Counted from the first letter of the stretch, positions 7,114 to 14,468 are shown. The stretch is 17,358 nucleotides of DNA from UBA5905 sp964609975 (GCA_964609975.1 CAZSTR010000035.1:1-17358); one strand, 5' to 3'. The notes: generated from the sequence alone by a model not told the origin. Made by a program: numbers and translations.

Positions 7114-8183
7114 ATAAAGTAACCTTCTGGCATCGGTTTTTCCGGGGACTGTATCGGTTCGTTCTGTTTTTCCTGCTGGTGGCGCTTTTGGTGAGCTGTA
7201 CCATGACGCTGTTCGTGAGCATCCTGTCGCGGGATTTGGTTTTGCCGCTGAATGGGGAAAATCTGAACCGGGCGGCCAAGCTGACCTTCTTGTGCGTGGT
7301 GGTGTTGAGCCTGTTTATCACGGGGCTTGATGTGGTGCGCCGCAAGCTGACCACGGAGAAAATCACAAGGCATATCGCCGCTGCCACGCGGGAGCTGGTA
7401 AAGGGAAATTTCGACACCCGCATTGCGCCGGTGGGCAAGCTCGCTGCCGATGAAAATTATAACGAAATCATCGACTGCTTCAACAAAATGGCGCAGGAAC
7501 TGGGCAGCTTGGAAACCCTGCGCACCGATTTCGTCGCCAATGTGTCCCATGAAATGAAAACGCCGCTGGCGGTTATGCAAAATTATGGAACGCTTTTGCA
7601 GGCCCCCGGTCTGTCGGAGGAAAAGCGGCTGGAATACGCCAAGGGGGTGACCGACGGCTCCCGGCGGCTTGCGGATATGATGATGAACATTTTGAAGCTG
7701 AATCGGCTGGAAAACCAGCAGATTTATCCCCAAACCGCCCGCTTCGATTTGGGGGAGCAGGTGTGCGAATGTCTGCTGCAATATGAGAGCGTGTGGGAGC
7801 AGGCGAATATCGAGCTGGACACTGCCATCGGAGAGGATATCTTCGTCTATGCCGACCGGGAGCTGTTGAACCTTGTGTGGAACAACCTGTTTTCCAACGC
7901 CTTCAAATTCACCCCGGCGGGCGGAACGGTTTCGGTTTCTCTGACGGCGGACGAAGCCTATGCCACCGTGCAGGTGCGGGACACCGGGTGCGGGATGACC
8001 GCCGAGGTAGGCACTCATATTTTCGAAAAATTCTATCAAGGGGACACCTCCCATGCCACCCAGGGAAACGGGCTGGGGCTGGCGCTGGTGAAGCGGGTGG
8101 TGGATATTCTCCGGGGCGAAATTCAGGTGGAAAGCACCCTTGGCGAGGGAACGGTGTTCACGGTGCGTATACGGAGGGCATAG
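7110..8183 (+). CDS. Membrane sensor histidine kinase
   Basis: This 357-residue kinase starts at a GTG that overlaps the regulator's stop codon (GTGA), so the pair is translationally coupled. Two membrane helices (about 14-38 and 56-75) leave an outside loop of fewer than 20 residues, too small for a ligand domain; it may sense within the membrane or through the membrane protein encoded next. A HAMP-like linker follows (about 76-134). The phosphoacceptor is His147 in VSHEMKTP. The ATPase domain has the N box around NNLFSNAFKFTP (259-270), DTGCGM (292-297), FEKFYQG and GNGLGLALVKRV (320-331). Its small sensor recalls kinases that use an accessory membrane protein. Confidence 0.95.
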   Translation: MNKVTFWHRFFRGLYRFVLFFLLVALLVSCTMTLFVSILSRDLVLPLNGENLNRAAKLTFLCVVVLSLFITGLDVVRRKLTTEKITRHIAAATRELVKGNFDTRIAPVGKLAADENYNEIIDCFNKMAQELGSLETLRTDFVANVSHEMKTPLAVMQNYGTLLQAPGLSEEKRLEYAKGVTDGSRRLADMMMNILKLNRLENQQIYPQTARFDLGEQVCECLLQYESVWEQANIELDTAIGEDIFVYADRELLNLVWNNLFSNAFKFTPAGGTVSVSLTADEAYATVQVRDTGCGMTAEVGTHIFEKFYQGDTSHATQGNGLGLALVKRVVDILRGEIQVESTLGEGTVFTVRIRRA

Positions 8184-8184
8184 G

Positions 8185-9096
8185 ATGAATTGGAAAAGGC
8201 TTTGGAGGGTAGTGCTGTTTCCTCCGTGGGCGGTGCTGCTTCTGCTTCCGCTCCCGGTGGCCGCCTGGCTGATATATGGGCTGCTACGCTTGACGGAGAC
8301 GCACCCGCTGCGCATTGCGTCCTATGTGGTGGCTTTTTATGCGCTGTCGGTTTGGTGCGCGCGCATCCCGGAGGCGGTGCGGCTATTCGGCCGTGTGAAG
8401 AAAAACAACCGGCTTCTGCGCCGCTGGCTGGAGGATCCGGGCTTGCGGGTGAATGTGTCCCTTGTGGGAAGCGTTTTGTGGAATGGCGCCTATGCGGCGC
8501 TTCAGCTGGGGCTGGGTATCTATCACCGTGAGATATGGTTTTATTCTTTGGCGGCCTATTATGCCTTGCTGGCGGGGCTGCGGTTTTATTTGGTGCGCCA
8601 CACTCTGCGCCATAAGCCCGGCGAACGGCCGGCGCAGGAGCGAAAGCGGTATCGTGCCTGCGGCTGGGTCTTTTTGCTGATGAATTTGGCGCTGTCGGGG
8701 ATGATGCTGTATATGATTCAGGGAAGCCGTGCGGTGCATCATCATGAAATCACCACCATCGCCATGGCGGCCTATACCTTCACGACGCTGACGATGGCGA
8801 TCCTCAATGTGATACGCTATCGCCGCTATCAAAGTCCTGCGCTGTCCGCCGCAAAGGCTATCTCGCTGGCGGCGGCTTGTGTGTCGATGCTGACGCTGGA
8901 AAACACCATGCTGACCACCTTCGGCACAGAAGCCATGACCCACCAAACCCAAACGCTGTTTCTCGGCCTCAGCGGCGGCGCGGTTTCGGCCTGGATTATC
9001 GCAATGGCGGTTTATATGCTGACACAGGGTCGGGGAAAAACAACAGAAACAAGCGGCGACGCCGGGCAGGCCTCGCCTATGGAAAACGGAGAATGA
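8185..9096 (+). CDS. Polytopic membrane protein linked to the two-component system
   Basis: The 303-residue product has about six to eight predicted membrane helices (near 11-34, 43-59, 92-112, 117-136, 157-178, 191-210, 225-245 and 260-280) and a polar C-terminal tail. I do not recognise a named family. It follows the kinase stop directly; GGAGG lies 8 bp before the ATG at 8185, which I prefer to the upstream in-frame ATG at 8140 inside the kinase gene. The basic loop LVRHTLRHKPGERPAQERKR (136-155) should be cytoplasmic. Since the kinase has almost no extracellular domain, this protein may be a sensor partner or a transport-type output; both are inference. Confidence 0.82.
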   Translation: MNWKRLWRVVLFPPWAVLLLLPLPVAAWLIYGLLRLTETHPLRIASYVVAFYALSVWCARIPEAVRLFGRVKKNNRLLRRWLEDPGLRVNVSLVGSVLWNGAYAALQLGLGIYHREIWFYSLAAYYALLAGLRFYLVRHTLRHKPGERPAQERKRYRACGWVFLLMNLALSGMMLYMIQGSRAVHHHEITTIAMAAYTFTTLTMAILNVIRYRRYQSPALSAAKAISLAAACVSMLTLENTMLTTFGTEAMTHQTQTLFLGLSGGAVSAWIIAMAVYMLTQGRGKTTETSGDAGQASPMENGE

Positions 9097-9099
9097 ACC

Positions 9100-9486
9100 A
9101 TGGAAAACAAAGAAACCTTTCGCATGACCTATTCCGCGGAGCAGAGGGAGGAAATCCAGTCGATTCGCCAAAAATATGTGGCGAAGGAGGAAAGCAAGCT
9201 CGACCGTCTGCGGGCGCTGGATGAGACGGTTGGCCGAAAGGCCACCGGCGTGTCCATTGCCGTGGGCGTGGTGGGTGCGCTGGTGATGGGCGTCGGGATG
9301 AGCCTTGTGATGTCCGAGCTCGGCGCGGCGCTGGGCGCGCTGGCGCGCCCGGTGGGCGTTGTTGTCGGTGTGGTGGGGCTGGCTGTGCTGGCCTGCGCCT
9401 ATCCGCTGTATCTACGCACCCTCAAAAAGGAGCGGGCGCGGGTGGCGCCGGAAATTTTGCGGTTGACCGATGAACTGATGAAATGA
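9100..9486 (+). CDS. Small two-helix membrane protein, paralogue of the 5613-5999 product
   Basis: A second 128-residue protein with the same plan as the product of 5613-5999: charged N-terminus (SIRQKYVAKEESKLDRLRAL), two membrane helices (about 52-72 and 84-102), basic tail. GALVMGVGMSLVM matches the paralogue, and at the DNA level 35 of 37 bases agree between 5768-5804 and 9276-9312. The rest is much more diverged. It begins 3 bp after the stop of the preceding membrane-protein gene, with GGAG in its end as ribosome binding site, and is last in the two-component operon. Function is unknown. A bidirectional hairpin at 9513-9555 follows. Confidence 0.85.
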   Translation: MENKETFRMTYSAEQREEIQSIRQKYVAKEESKLDRLRALDETVGRKATGVSIAVGVVGALVMGVGMSLVMSELGAALGALARPVGVVVGVVGLAVLACAYPLYLRTLKKERARVAPEILRLTDELMK

Positions 9487-9512
9487 GACGGGCGAGAAGC
9501 CTGTCGCGGTAT

Positions 9513-9555
9513 AAAAAACAAGCCGACGTGCCCCGATGTGGGGGCGCGCCGGCTT
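9513..9555. terminator. Bidirectional terminator between convergent operons
   Basis: AAGCCGACGTGCCCC (9520-9534) pairs with the complementary arm ending in CCGGCTT (to 9555), with one mismatch and one G-T pair. On the minus strand the stem is followed by six T (9513-9518), a strong end for the Rnf-like operon. On the plus strand the T tract is weaker; it still probably ends the two-component operon. Confidence 0.8.
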
Positions 9556-9622
9556 TCTGCTTTTGCGAAAAGAGGAGAAGCTGTGTCCGGACGGGCCGCG
9601 GCCGCGTATATTGAAAACGGGC

Positions 9623-10822
9623 TCAGAAGGTCAAGGCGGAAAAATCATAGCTTCCCTTTGTTTGATAGAGAACGAAGGAATAAATGCCGCTGGCTTCGCA
9701 GGCGGTGAGGGCGTCCCGCAGGGTATCGGCGGAAGCGCCGTCTATCTGCAGAATGGGCGACAGCACGGGTTGCTCATCGGCGGGCATGACCTGAATACGG
9801 GCGGTGAGAGGATCCAGCCGGCCTTGCAGAGCCGCAGAAGCGGTCTGGTTTTCCGTGTCGCCGACGGTCAGCATGGGTGCGGCGAAATCCGCCAAAAAGG
9901 TCAGCGGATTTCCGCCATAGACGCGGGTGTCTATGCCGAGGGCGCTCTTTTCGCTGCAGGCCAACAGCACCGGGCAATCGGCGCCTAACAGGCTGTCCGC
10001 GTGCTCCACGAAGGCGCGAAGCACCTCGGCGTGGCTCATCGCTGTGTTGGAGCCGGTGCCAAAATCGGCGCCGACCGTATAGAGGGGAAATTCCACGCCG
10101 TCCAGCAGGATGGCGGCGGCGCCCCAATCGCGCAGCTCACGCGCCAGGTCGATGATGTACAGCTGTGCCGCATCGGCATAAGGATTCAGCCAGGCGCGGC
10201 CGCCATTGTTCGGGTCGCCGTCATACCAGACCCAGGAGGGCTGGCCTTGATAGGAAATGCGGGCGTCCGCCAGCGCTCGCGCGGCGGCATGGTCCCGGAA
10301 GGCAAACAGCCGCACCATGGGACGCAAGCCGGCGGAGCGCACCGTTTCAAAAAGAGTCTTCAACTGTTCCGGCGACAGAGCCTTCGCGTCGAAGGAGCCG
10401 ACGGTGTTGGCGCGCTCCGTGGCCGACCGATAGAGCAGTGTGCCGTCGGCCGTTTTCATGTCCAGTACCACGCTGTCCAGGCCGGCCTTTGCCGCCTTGG
10501 TCAGTGTGTCGGAAAGGGCGTCGGCCGACGCGTTCAGCCAGGCGTCCGCGGGCAGATAAAACGCTTTCAACGCGCTCATGGACGCGGGAGCGGAGGCGGG
10601 CGGTGTCTGGGCGGAGGGCGCCGAGGAATCGGGTGCACCCGGCTCAGAGGAGGGGGGCGAAGTGGGGTCCTGGGGCTCCAGCGGGTGCTCCGAAAAATAT
10701 TTCGCGCCGAAGAAGCCCAGCGCCACCACCGCCAGCACCGGAATGGCCCATTTCAAAATCCCCCACAGGGGGTTGCGCCGCTTGAAAATGGAGCGGCGCC
10801 GGTGTAGCCGTCTTTGTTTCAT
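9623..10822 (-). CDS. Membrane-anchored DUF4015 putative glycoside hydrolase
   Basis: A protein of 399 residues with a very basic N-terminus (KQRRLHRRRSIFKRR), one membrane anchor (about 23-42), a Pro/Ser/Ala-rich linker (48-82) and an extracellular TIM-barrel-like domain (about 85-399). LDSVVLDMKTADG with Asp121 and Lys123, WLNPYADAAQLYIIDLA, and AAAILLDGVEFP match the DUF4015 (PF13200-type) family, predicted to be related to alpha-amylase-like glycoside hydrolases. The usual DYVRFP is here DGVEFP. Activity has not been shown by this sequence. GGGAGGATCTTT precedes the ATG. It starts 21 bp after the rnfA-like stop and is last in that operon, an odd partner for electron-transfer subunits. Confidence 0.85.
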   Translation of the reverse strand: MKQRRLHRRRSIFKRRNPLWGILKWAIPVLAVVALGFFGAKYFSEHPLEPQDPTSPPSSEPGAPDSSAPSAQTPPASAPASMSALKAFYLPADAWLNASADALSDTLTKAAKAGLDSVVLDMKTADGTLLYRSATERANTVGSFDAKALSPEQLKTLFETVRSAGLRPMVRLFAFRDHAAARALADARISYQGQPSWVWYDGDPNNGGRAWLNPYADAAQLYIIDLARELRDWGAAAILLDGVEFPLYTVGADFGTGSNTAMSHAEVLRAFVEHADSLLGADCPVLLACSEKSALGIDTRVYGGNPLTFLADFAAPMLTVGDTENQTASAALQGRLDPLTARIQVMPADEQPVLSPILQIDGASADTLRDALTACEASGIYSFVLYQTKGSYDFSALTF

Positions 10823-10843
10823 AAAGATCCTCCCTTGGACAGT

Positions 10844-11458
10844 TTAAATCAGGCTGAAAGCGGAGGAAAAGCCCATCAGCGCCAGCGCAACGAGGCCGAG
10901 ATAAACCAGCGTCGCGGGCATTCCGCGAAAGGCTTGGGGGATGTCGGGGTTGTCCAGGCGCTCGATGCCTTCGGCGGTGATCCAGGTCAGCAGCCCAAAG
11001 GCCAGACAGGCGCCCAGCGACAGGCCGAGGATGGCGCCCAAATTGGCGGTGAACTGGACATTTGTGATGAGTGCGATGCCGATTACCAGATTGTTGAAGG
11101 CGGCCAGATGGAGAAGCCGGCCGATTTTTCGGTAACAGCCGGGGAACCAGCGTCCCAAAATCAGATGTGCCAGCACATACAGCAGAGCGGTGATGCCGAC
11201 AATCATCAGCGGCCGCCAGAAGTTGGTGATCATGGTGCCAAAAAGCCTGTCCAGCGGAAAGGCGATGAACAGCGTCAGCGTGGAAAACACCGTCATAACG
11301 GCGGTGAACAGCCAAATGGTTTTCGGCTTGCGCACTACATGGAGGAGAATCGACGAGCCGAAGCCGGTGGTGAGCACAATATTTTGCAGCAGGGCAATCA
11401 AAACGAAAAAGGAGAACAAATCGGACAGCTCTGCCCAGATGGTCGAAAGAACGGTCAT
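10844..11458 (-). CDS. Divergent RnfA-like membrane subunit
   Basis: This 204-residue polytopic protein (about six helices) aligns with RnfA from Rnf complexes, the Na+/H+-pumping ferredoxin:NAD oxidoreductases. The C-terminal stretch AEGIERLDNPDIPQAFRGMP and the last helix with MGFSSAF match RnfA well. The two cysteines of canonical RnfA that bind an intramembrane [2Fe-2S] cluster are gone: the FLGICPFLG site reads GFGSSILL (Ser36), and the TNCAVLG site reads FNNLVIG (Asn123). Its start overlaps the rnfE-like stop by 4 bp, so the subunits are made together. I call it a homologue, not RnfA itself, since the cluster cannot form as usual. Confidence 0.85.
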   Translation of the reverse strand: MTVLSTIWAELSDLFSFFVLIALLQNIVLTTGFGSSILLHVVRKPKTIWLFTAVMTVFSTLTLFIAFPLDRLFGTMITNFWRPLMIVGITALLYVLAHLILGRWFPGCYRKIGRLLHLAAFNNLVIGIALITNVQFTANLGAILGLSLGACLAFGLLTWITAEGIERLDNPDIPQAFRGMPATLVYLGLVALALMGFSSAFSLI

Positions 11459-12111
11459 GCTTCCTCCTCCTTTTTGTGGAAATATTGGTGGATGCGCTGG
11501 TGCTGGTGGCTCCATTGGAGCAAGGCGGCTAGGAAGCCCAGCAGGATGAAGGCGGAGAAGGGAGCGGCCGCCTCCGGCAAATCTACGCGGAAATGCAGAG
11601 GAATGTCCCAAAGGGTGTTGCTGATGGCCATCTCCCGCAGGGCGGAAATCAGACAAATCACGGTGCCGAAGCCGATGACGCTTCCGAGGGCGTCCATCAC
11701 CGCCTCCACTACCGAAACCCGCGCCACGAAATCCATGTTGCGGGTATACAGTAGGTTTACGGCCATGAGCGGGATGAACAGATACAGCTTCGCATACAGC
11801 TCCGGGGACACGCGGGTTTCCAGAACATAGGCGGCGCCCACCAGCGACAGCGACGCGGCTACCACATAGACGGCCGGGCGAAGCCATTTCGGCAGGCGGG
11901 GGCCGATGAGGGACATGACGAAGCTCAGCGGGAGCATCACAAGAGCGGTGCAAACGGTGAGCACCACGCCGTTTTTCAGCGAAACGCCGGCGGCGATGAT
12001 GGGGCAATGGCCGATGGCCTGTGCCAGAACGATGTTGTTGGTGACGGCATTTTCGGTGAAATCGGCCGCCGCCCGCCAAAGATGGCGACGGAAGCTTCCT
12101 TTTTGGTTCAT
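11455..12111 (-). CDS. Divergent RnfE-like membrane subunit
   Basis: The 218-residue polytopic protein corresponds to RnfE: ENAVTNNIVLAQAIGHCPII keeps the first cluster cysteine (Cys36), and IPLMAVNLLYTR followed by DALGSVIGFG and ISALREM matches the second RnfE block. However, the second cysteine of the IPLIVVNC motif is Leu120. AGGAGGTGAAC stands about 9 bp before the ATG at 12111, which fixes the start; the reading frame runs upstream only as a shadow of the rnfD-like gene. It overlaps the rnfD-like stop (ATGA) and the rnfA-like start by 4 bp each. Unlike most clostridial rnf operons there is no rnfG between D and E. Confidence 0.85.
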   Translation of the reverse strand: MNQKGSFRRHLWRAAADFTENAVTNNIVLAQAIGHCPIIAAGVSLKNGVVLTVCTALVMLPLSFVMSLIGPRLPKWLRPAVYVVAASLSLVGAAYVLETRVSPELYAKLYLFIPLMAVNLLYTRNMDFVARVSVVEAVMDALGSVIGFGTVICLISALREMAISNTLWDIPLHFRVDLPEAAAPFSAFILLGFLAALLQWSHQHQRIHQYFHKKEEEA

Positions 12112-13112
12112 CGGTTGTTCACCTCCTGTCGAATTCGGAACAGACGGCGAAGCCGTCGCCACAAATGCCAGCTCCACCGGTCGATGATAGGGGAGAGCAC
12201 ATTCATGAGGAGAATGGCAAAACAGCTTCCGGCCTCCACGCGGCCCACATGCTGGAGCAGCATCACAAGGAAACCGGCGCCGATGCCGTAAAACAGCCGG
12301 CCCAGCCAAAACCGCGGTGTTGTGACCGGGTCGTTGAGCAACAGCACGCCGGTGAACAGTACATAGCCGGCGCACATTTGCGCCATCGTGCCATACAGCC
12401 GCCCGGTTCCCGGGAAGGGGAAAAGCCACGCGCAGACAAGGCAGGTGCCAAGATAGGAGAAAACGAGGGACGGATGCACCGTGCGGCGAAATAGCAGATA
12501 GGCAATGGCGGCCAGCAGAATCAGCGTGGCGGTGGCGCCAATCGGGCCGGGAAAATCTCCCAGCAGAAGCTGCATCCGGGTGGTCGCCGGAGTGGCGCCG
12601 GCGCGCAGCTGTGCTGCCAGCGAACTTTCCGTCAAAAGGAGCACCGGGTCAATCCCCCAGGACAGGGGGAGCTTCGTGACGGCGGTGGCCGCGGTATAGG
12701 CGAAAACCCGCTTCGGGAAGCAATAGCTCACGACGGCGATGCCGGCCGCCGCCGGATTGAAAATATTGCGGCCATATCCGCCGAAGGGCGCCTTCGCCAC
12801 GATGATGGCAAAGGCGGCGGCAACCATGGGAACCCAATAGGAAACCGCCGGGGGCATGGCCAAGGCGATGATGGCGCCGGTCACGGCGGCGCTGCCGTCG
12901 AAGGCAGCCTTTCCGTTCTTTTTCTGGAAAACACAGCAGAACCATTCGCCCACCACCGCTGTCACCACCGAAAGCAGGAGAATCGTTGCGGGGCGGGGGC
13001 CATAGCTGACCACCGAATAGGCGCACAGCAGGCAACAAACCAACAGCACATCCAACAGCATCTGATAGCTGCGTTGCTCGGTGCGGATGTGCGGAGCCAG
13101 GGGATTACTCAT
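12108..13112 (-). CDS. RnfD-like membrane flavoprotein subunit
   Basis: A protein of 334 residues with about nine to ten membrane helices. FDGSAAVTGAIIALAMPP (71-88) and FGGYGRNIFNPAAAG (110-124) are strong RnfD/NqrB signatures. RnfD normally carries FMN bound to a threonine in a [S/T]GATP motif by the flavin transferase ApbE. Here the site reads QLRAGATPAT: Thr174 and the following proline are kept, but the Asp and Ser/Thr of the D-x-x-[S/T]-G-A-T consensus are Gln168 and Ala171. I chose ATG 13112 because GGGAGG is 9 bp upstream, while it abuts the ATG at 13121. The 3' end overlaps the rnfE-like start by 4 bp and the gene starts inside the spacing after rnfC. Confidence 0.9.
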   Translation of the reverse strand: MSNPLAPHIRTEQRSYQMLLDVLLVCCLLCAYSVVSYGPRPATILLLSVVTAVVGEWFCCVFQKKNGKAAFDGSAAVTGAIIALAMPPAVSYWVPMVAAAFAIIVAKAPFGGYGRNIFNPAAAGIAVVSYCFPKRVFAYTAATAVTKLPLSWGIDPVLLLTESSLAAQLRAGATPATTRMQLLLGDFPGPIGATATLILLAAIAYLLFRRTVHPSLVFSYLGTCLVCAWLFPFPGTGRLYGTMAQMCAGYVLFTGVLLLNDPVTTPRFWLGRLFYGIGAGFLVMLLQHVGRVEAGSCFAILLMNVLSPIIDRWSWHLWRRLRRLFRIRQEVNNR

Positions 13113-14373
13113 CGTTCCCATCCTCCCAATTCAAAAACATAGCGCCATGGCTCTCGCCGGCGGCCAGCACACCGGCGGCTACCTCCCGTTGACTGGGGCA
13201 GACATAAGAGCACAGGCCACAGCCGTCGCAATCGGCCGGCGACAGGTGCTGGAGGCGCTCGAAGTGCATATTTTCATAGCGCCGCACGATTTCATAGGGC
13301 AACAGCTCGGCATGGCAAACCGCGGCGCACCGGCCGCAGCCGATGCAGGGGCGCGGTACGCGCACGGGATAGCTTTGCATCACCAGAAGGGTGGTGATGC
13401 CGGGCAAAAGGGGAATGCTGGTGTCCGTGCATACGATGCCGTTCATGGCGTCGCCCAAAATGACGGTGGCCTCCGGCACGGCCTTGCAGAAGGAGAGAAT
13501 TTCCCGCAGCTGGGTGCCATAGGGGACAACCAGATTGCGGGAGTCCCGTACCCCGCTTCCCGCCACGGTGACGATGGCGCCGGTGGCCTTTTTGCCGCAG
13601 CGGACAGCCTTTGAGAGGGCGATACAGGCCTGTATGCCGATGCGAAAAACCTCCGGGCTTCCGTCGGCGAACACGCTTACGGGATATTCGTCTCCGACGA
13701 TATAAATATTGTTGCGTCCGATGGCGCGCTTGAGCGCCCGGCGCTTTTCCTTCGGAAGCATGGTGGCGATGTGATAATGGGTGAAATGCAACGCCTTTGC
13801 GGCCAGCTGGAGGCCGTCCAGAGCCGCCGCAGGGTCGGTATCCAGCGCCGCCCAGGCGGCGCTTCCGAAAATATCGTTTTCGGTGGCGTCGGCCACCAGC
13901 ACCGACCGCAACGCCACCGCATCGTCCTTCGGAAGCTGCCAGGCATTGAGCTTGTCGATCAGGCAGGCGCCGTCCAGCTCGTCATAAATGGCGGCGTCGC
14001 GCGCCGCTTCCAAAATAGTATCCGCCGAAATTTCGCCTGCCGGGGTGACCGGCAGAAGCTCCCTTTCGTCGCCCTCCGGGTATAGCTCGGCACAAAGCAT
14101 CTCCCCATATTGGGGATGATTGAGTACCAGCGTCCCTTCGAGGCGTCCGGCGCAGTTGGCGATCGCGGGAAGCTCCTTTTCCGACTGGAGCAGAACGGCG
14201 CCGGCCGGCACGCGGTCTCCCGTCTCCGCCAAAAGCGTCGGCGCGGCTTCGGCGTCGGGTGTCATGGTCAGCGGAATACGCAACGGCTCGGAGGGGATGA
14301 ACGCTTCGGGAGGTCGCTTGGCGGCGTCTCCCTTTTGAAACGGGAGCACCATGCCGGGGAGAAACAGTTTCAT
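13105..14373 (-). CDS. Divergent RnfC-like iron-sulfur subunit
   Basis: A 422-residue cytoplasmic protein with the RnfC layout. An SLBB-type segment (IVTVAGSGVRDSRNLVVPYG, 267-286) is followed by two [4Fe-4S] motifs, Cys343/346/349/353 and Cys382/385/388/392. In canonical RnfC, FMN and NADH bind at a glycine-rich GGA-x-FPT loop and a NGAECEP stretch; here these regions read DELDGACLIDKL (131-142) and ADATENDIFG (161-170), so the NADH site looks lost. GGPMMG is GDAMNG. AAGGTG is 8 bp upstream of the ATG. It is the first gene of the operon, and its stop overlaps the start of the rnfD-like gene by 8 bp. Databases may list relatives as proton-conducting membrane transporter. Confidence 0.87.
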   Translation of the reverse strand: MKLFLPGMVLPFQKGDAAKRPPEAFIPSEPLRIPLTMTPDAEAAPTLLAETGDRVPAGAVLLQSEKELPAIANCAGRLEGTLVLNHPQYGEMLCAELYPEGDERELLPVTPAGEISADTILEAARDAAIYDELDGACLIDKLNAWQLPKDDAVALRSVLVADATENDIFGSAAWAALDTDPAAALDGLQLAAKALHFTHYHIATMLPKEKRRALKRAIGRNNIYIVGDEYPVSVFADGSPEVFRIGIQACIALSKAVRCGKKATGAIVTVAGSGVRDSRNLVVPYGTQLREILSFCKAVPEATVILGDAMNGIVCTDTSIPLLPGITTLLVMQSYPVRVPRPCIGCGRCAAVCHAELLPYEIVRRYENMHFERLQHLSPADCDGCGLCSYVCPSQREVAAGVLAAGESHGAMFLNWEDGNDE

Positions 14374-14390
14374 AGAGTCACACCTTTCTG

Positions 14391-14456
14391 AAAGGGAATA
14401 TCCCTTTGACGGAAAAGGCTTCCGTCGGTAATTCCCTGTTGCGACCGTCGGGGTCG
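14391..14456. promoter_or_regulatory. Three consecutive palindromes upstream of the Rnf-like operon
   Basis: AAAGGGA-ATA-TCCCTTT (14391-14407), GACGGAA-AAGGC-TTCCGTC (14408-14426) and CGACC-GTCGG-GGTCG (14442-14456) lie in the short region between the divergent rnfC-like and mecA-like genes. The first two abut. They could be operators or leader hairpins. I could not find a convincing minus-strand promoter here. Confidence 0.5.
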
Positions 14457-14468
14457 TGGCAGTATGAT
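14439..14468 (+). promoter_or_regulatory. Probable promoter of the mecA-like gene
   Basis: TTGCGA (14439-14444), an 18-bp spacer and TATGAT (14463-14468) lead to a start of transcription near 14475. This excludes the ATG at 14464 as start codon and supports the GTG at 14524. Confidence 0.5.

Noticed and set aside
7092..8315. A 407-codon open frame opposite the histidine kinase
   Set aside because: The kinase on the plus strand has all catalytic motifs; the antisense translation is low-complexity and His/Gln-rich.
10001..10807. A plus-strand open frame opposite the DUF4015 gene
   Set aside because: The translation is Gly/Arg-rich without motifs, whereas the minus strand has a signal anchor and a recognisable domain.
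12100..13115. A hidden rnfG or rnfB gene at the Rnf-like gene junctions
   Set aside because: C/D, D/E and E/A all overlap by a few bases and the RnfA-DUF4015 gap is 21 bp; no FMN-binding SGAT-type RnfG or extra ferredoxin-like frame is present.
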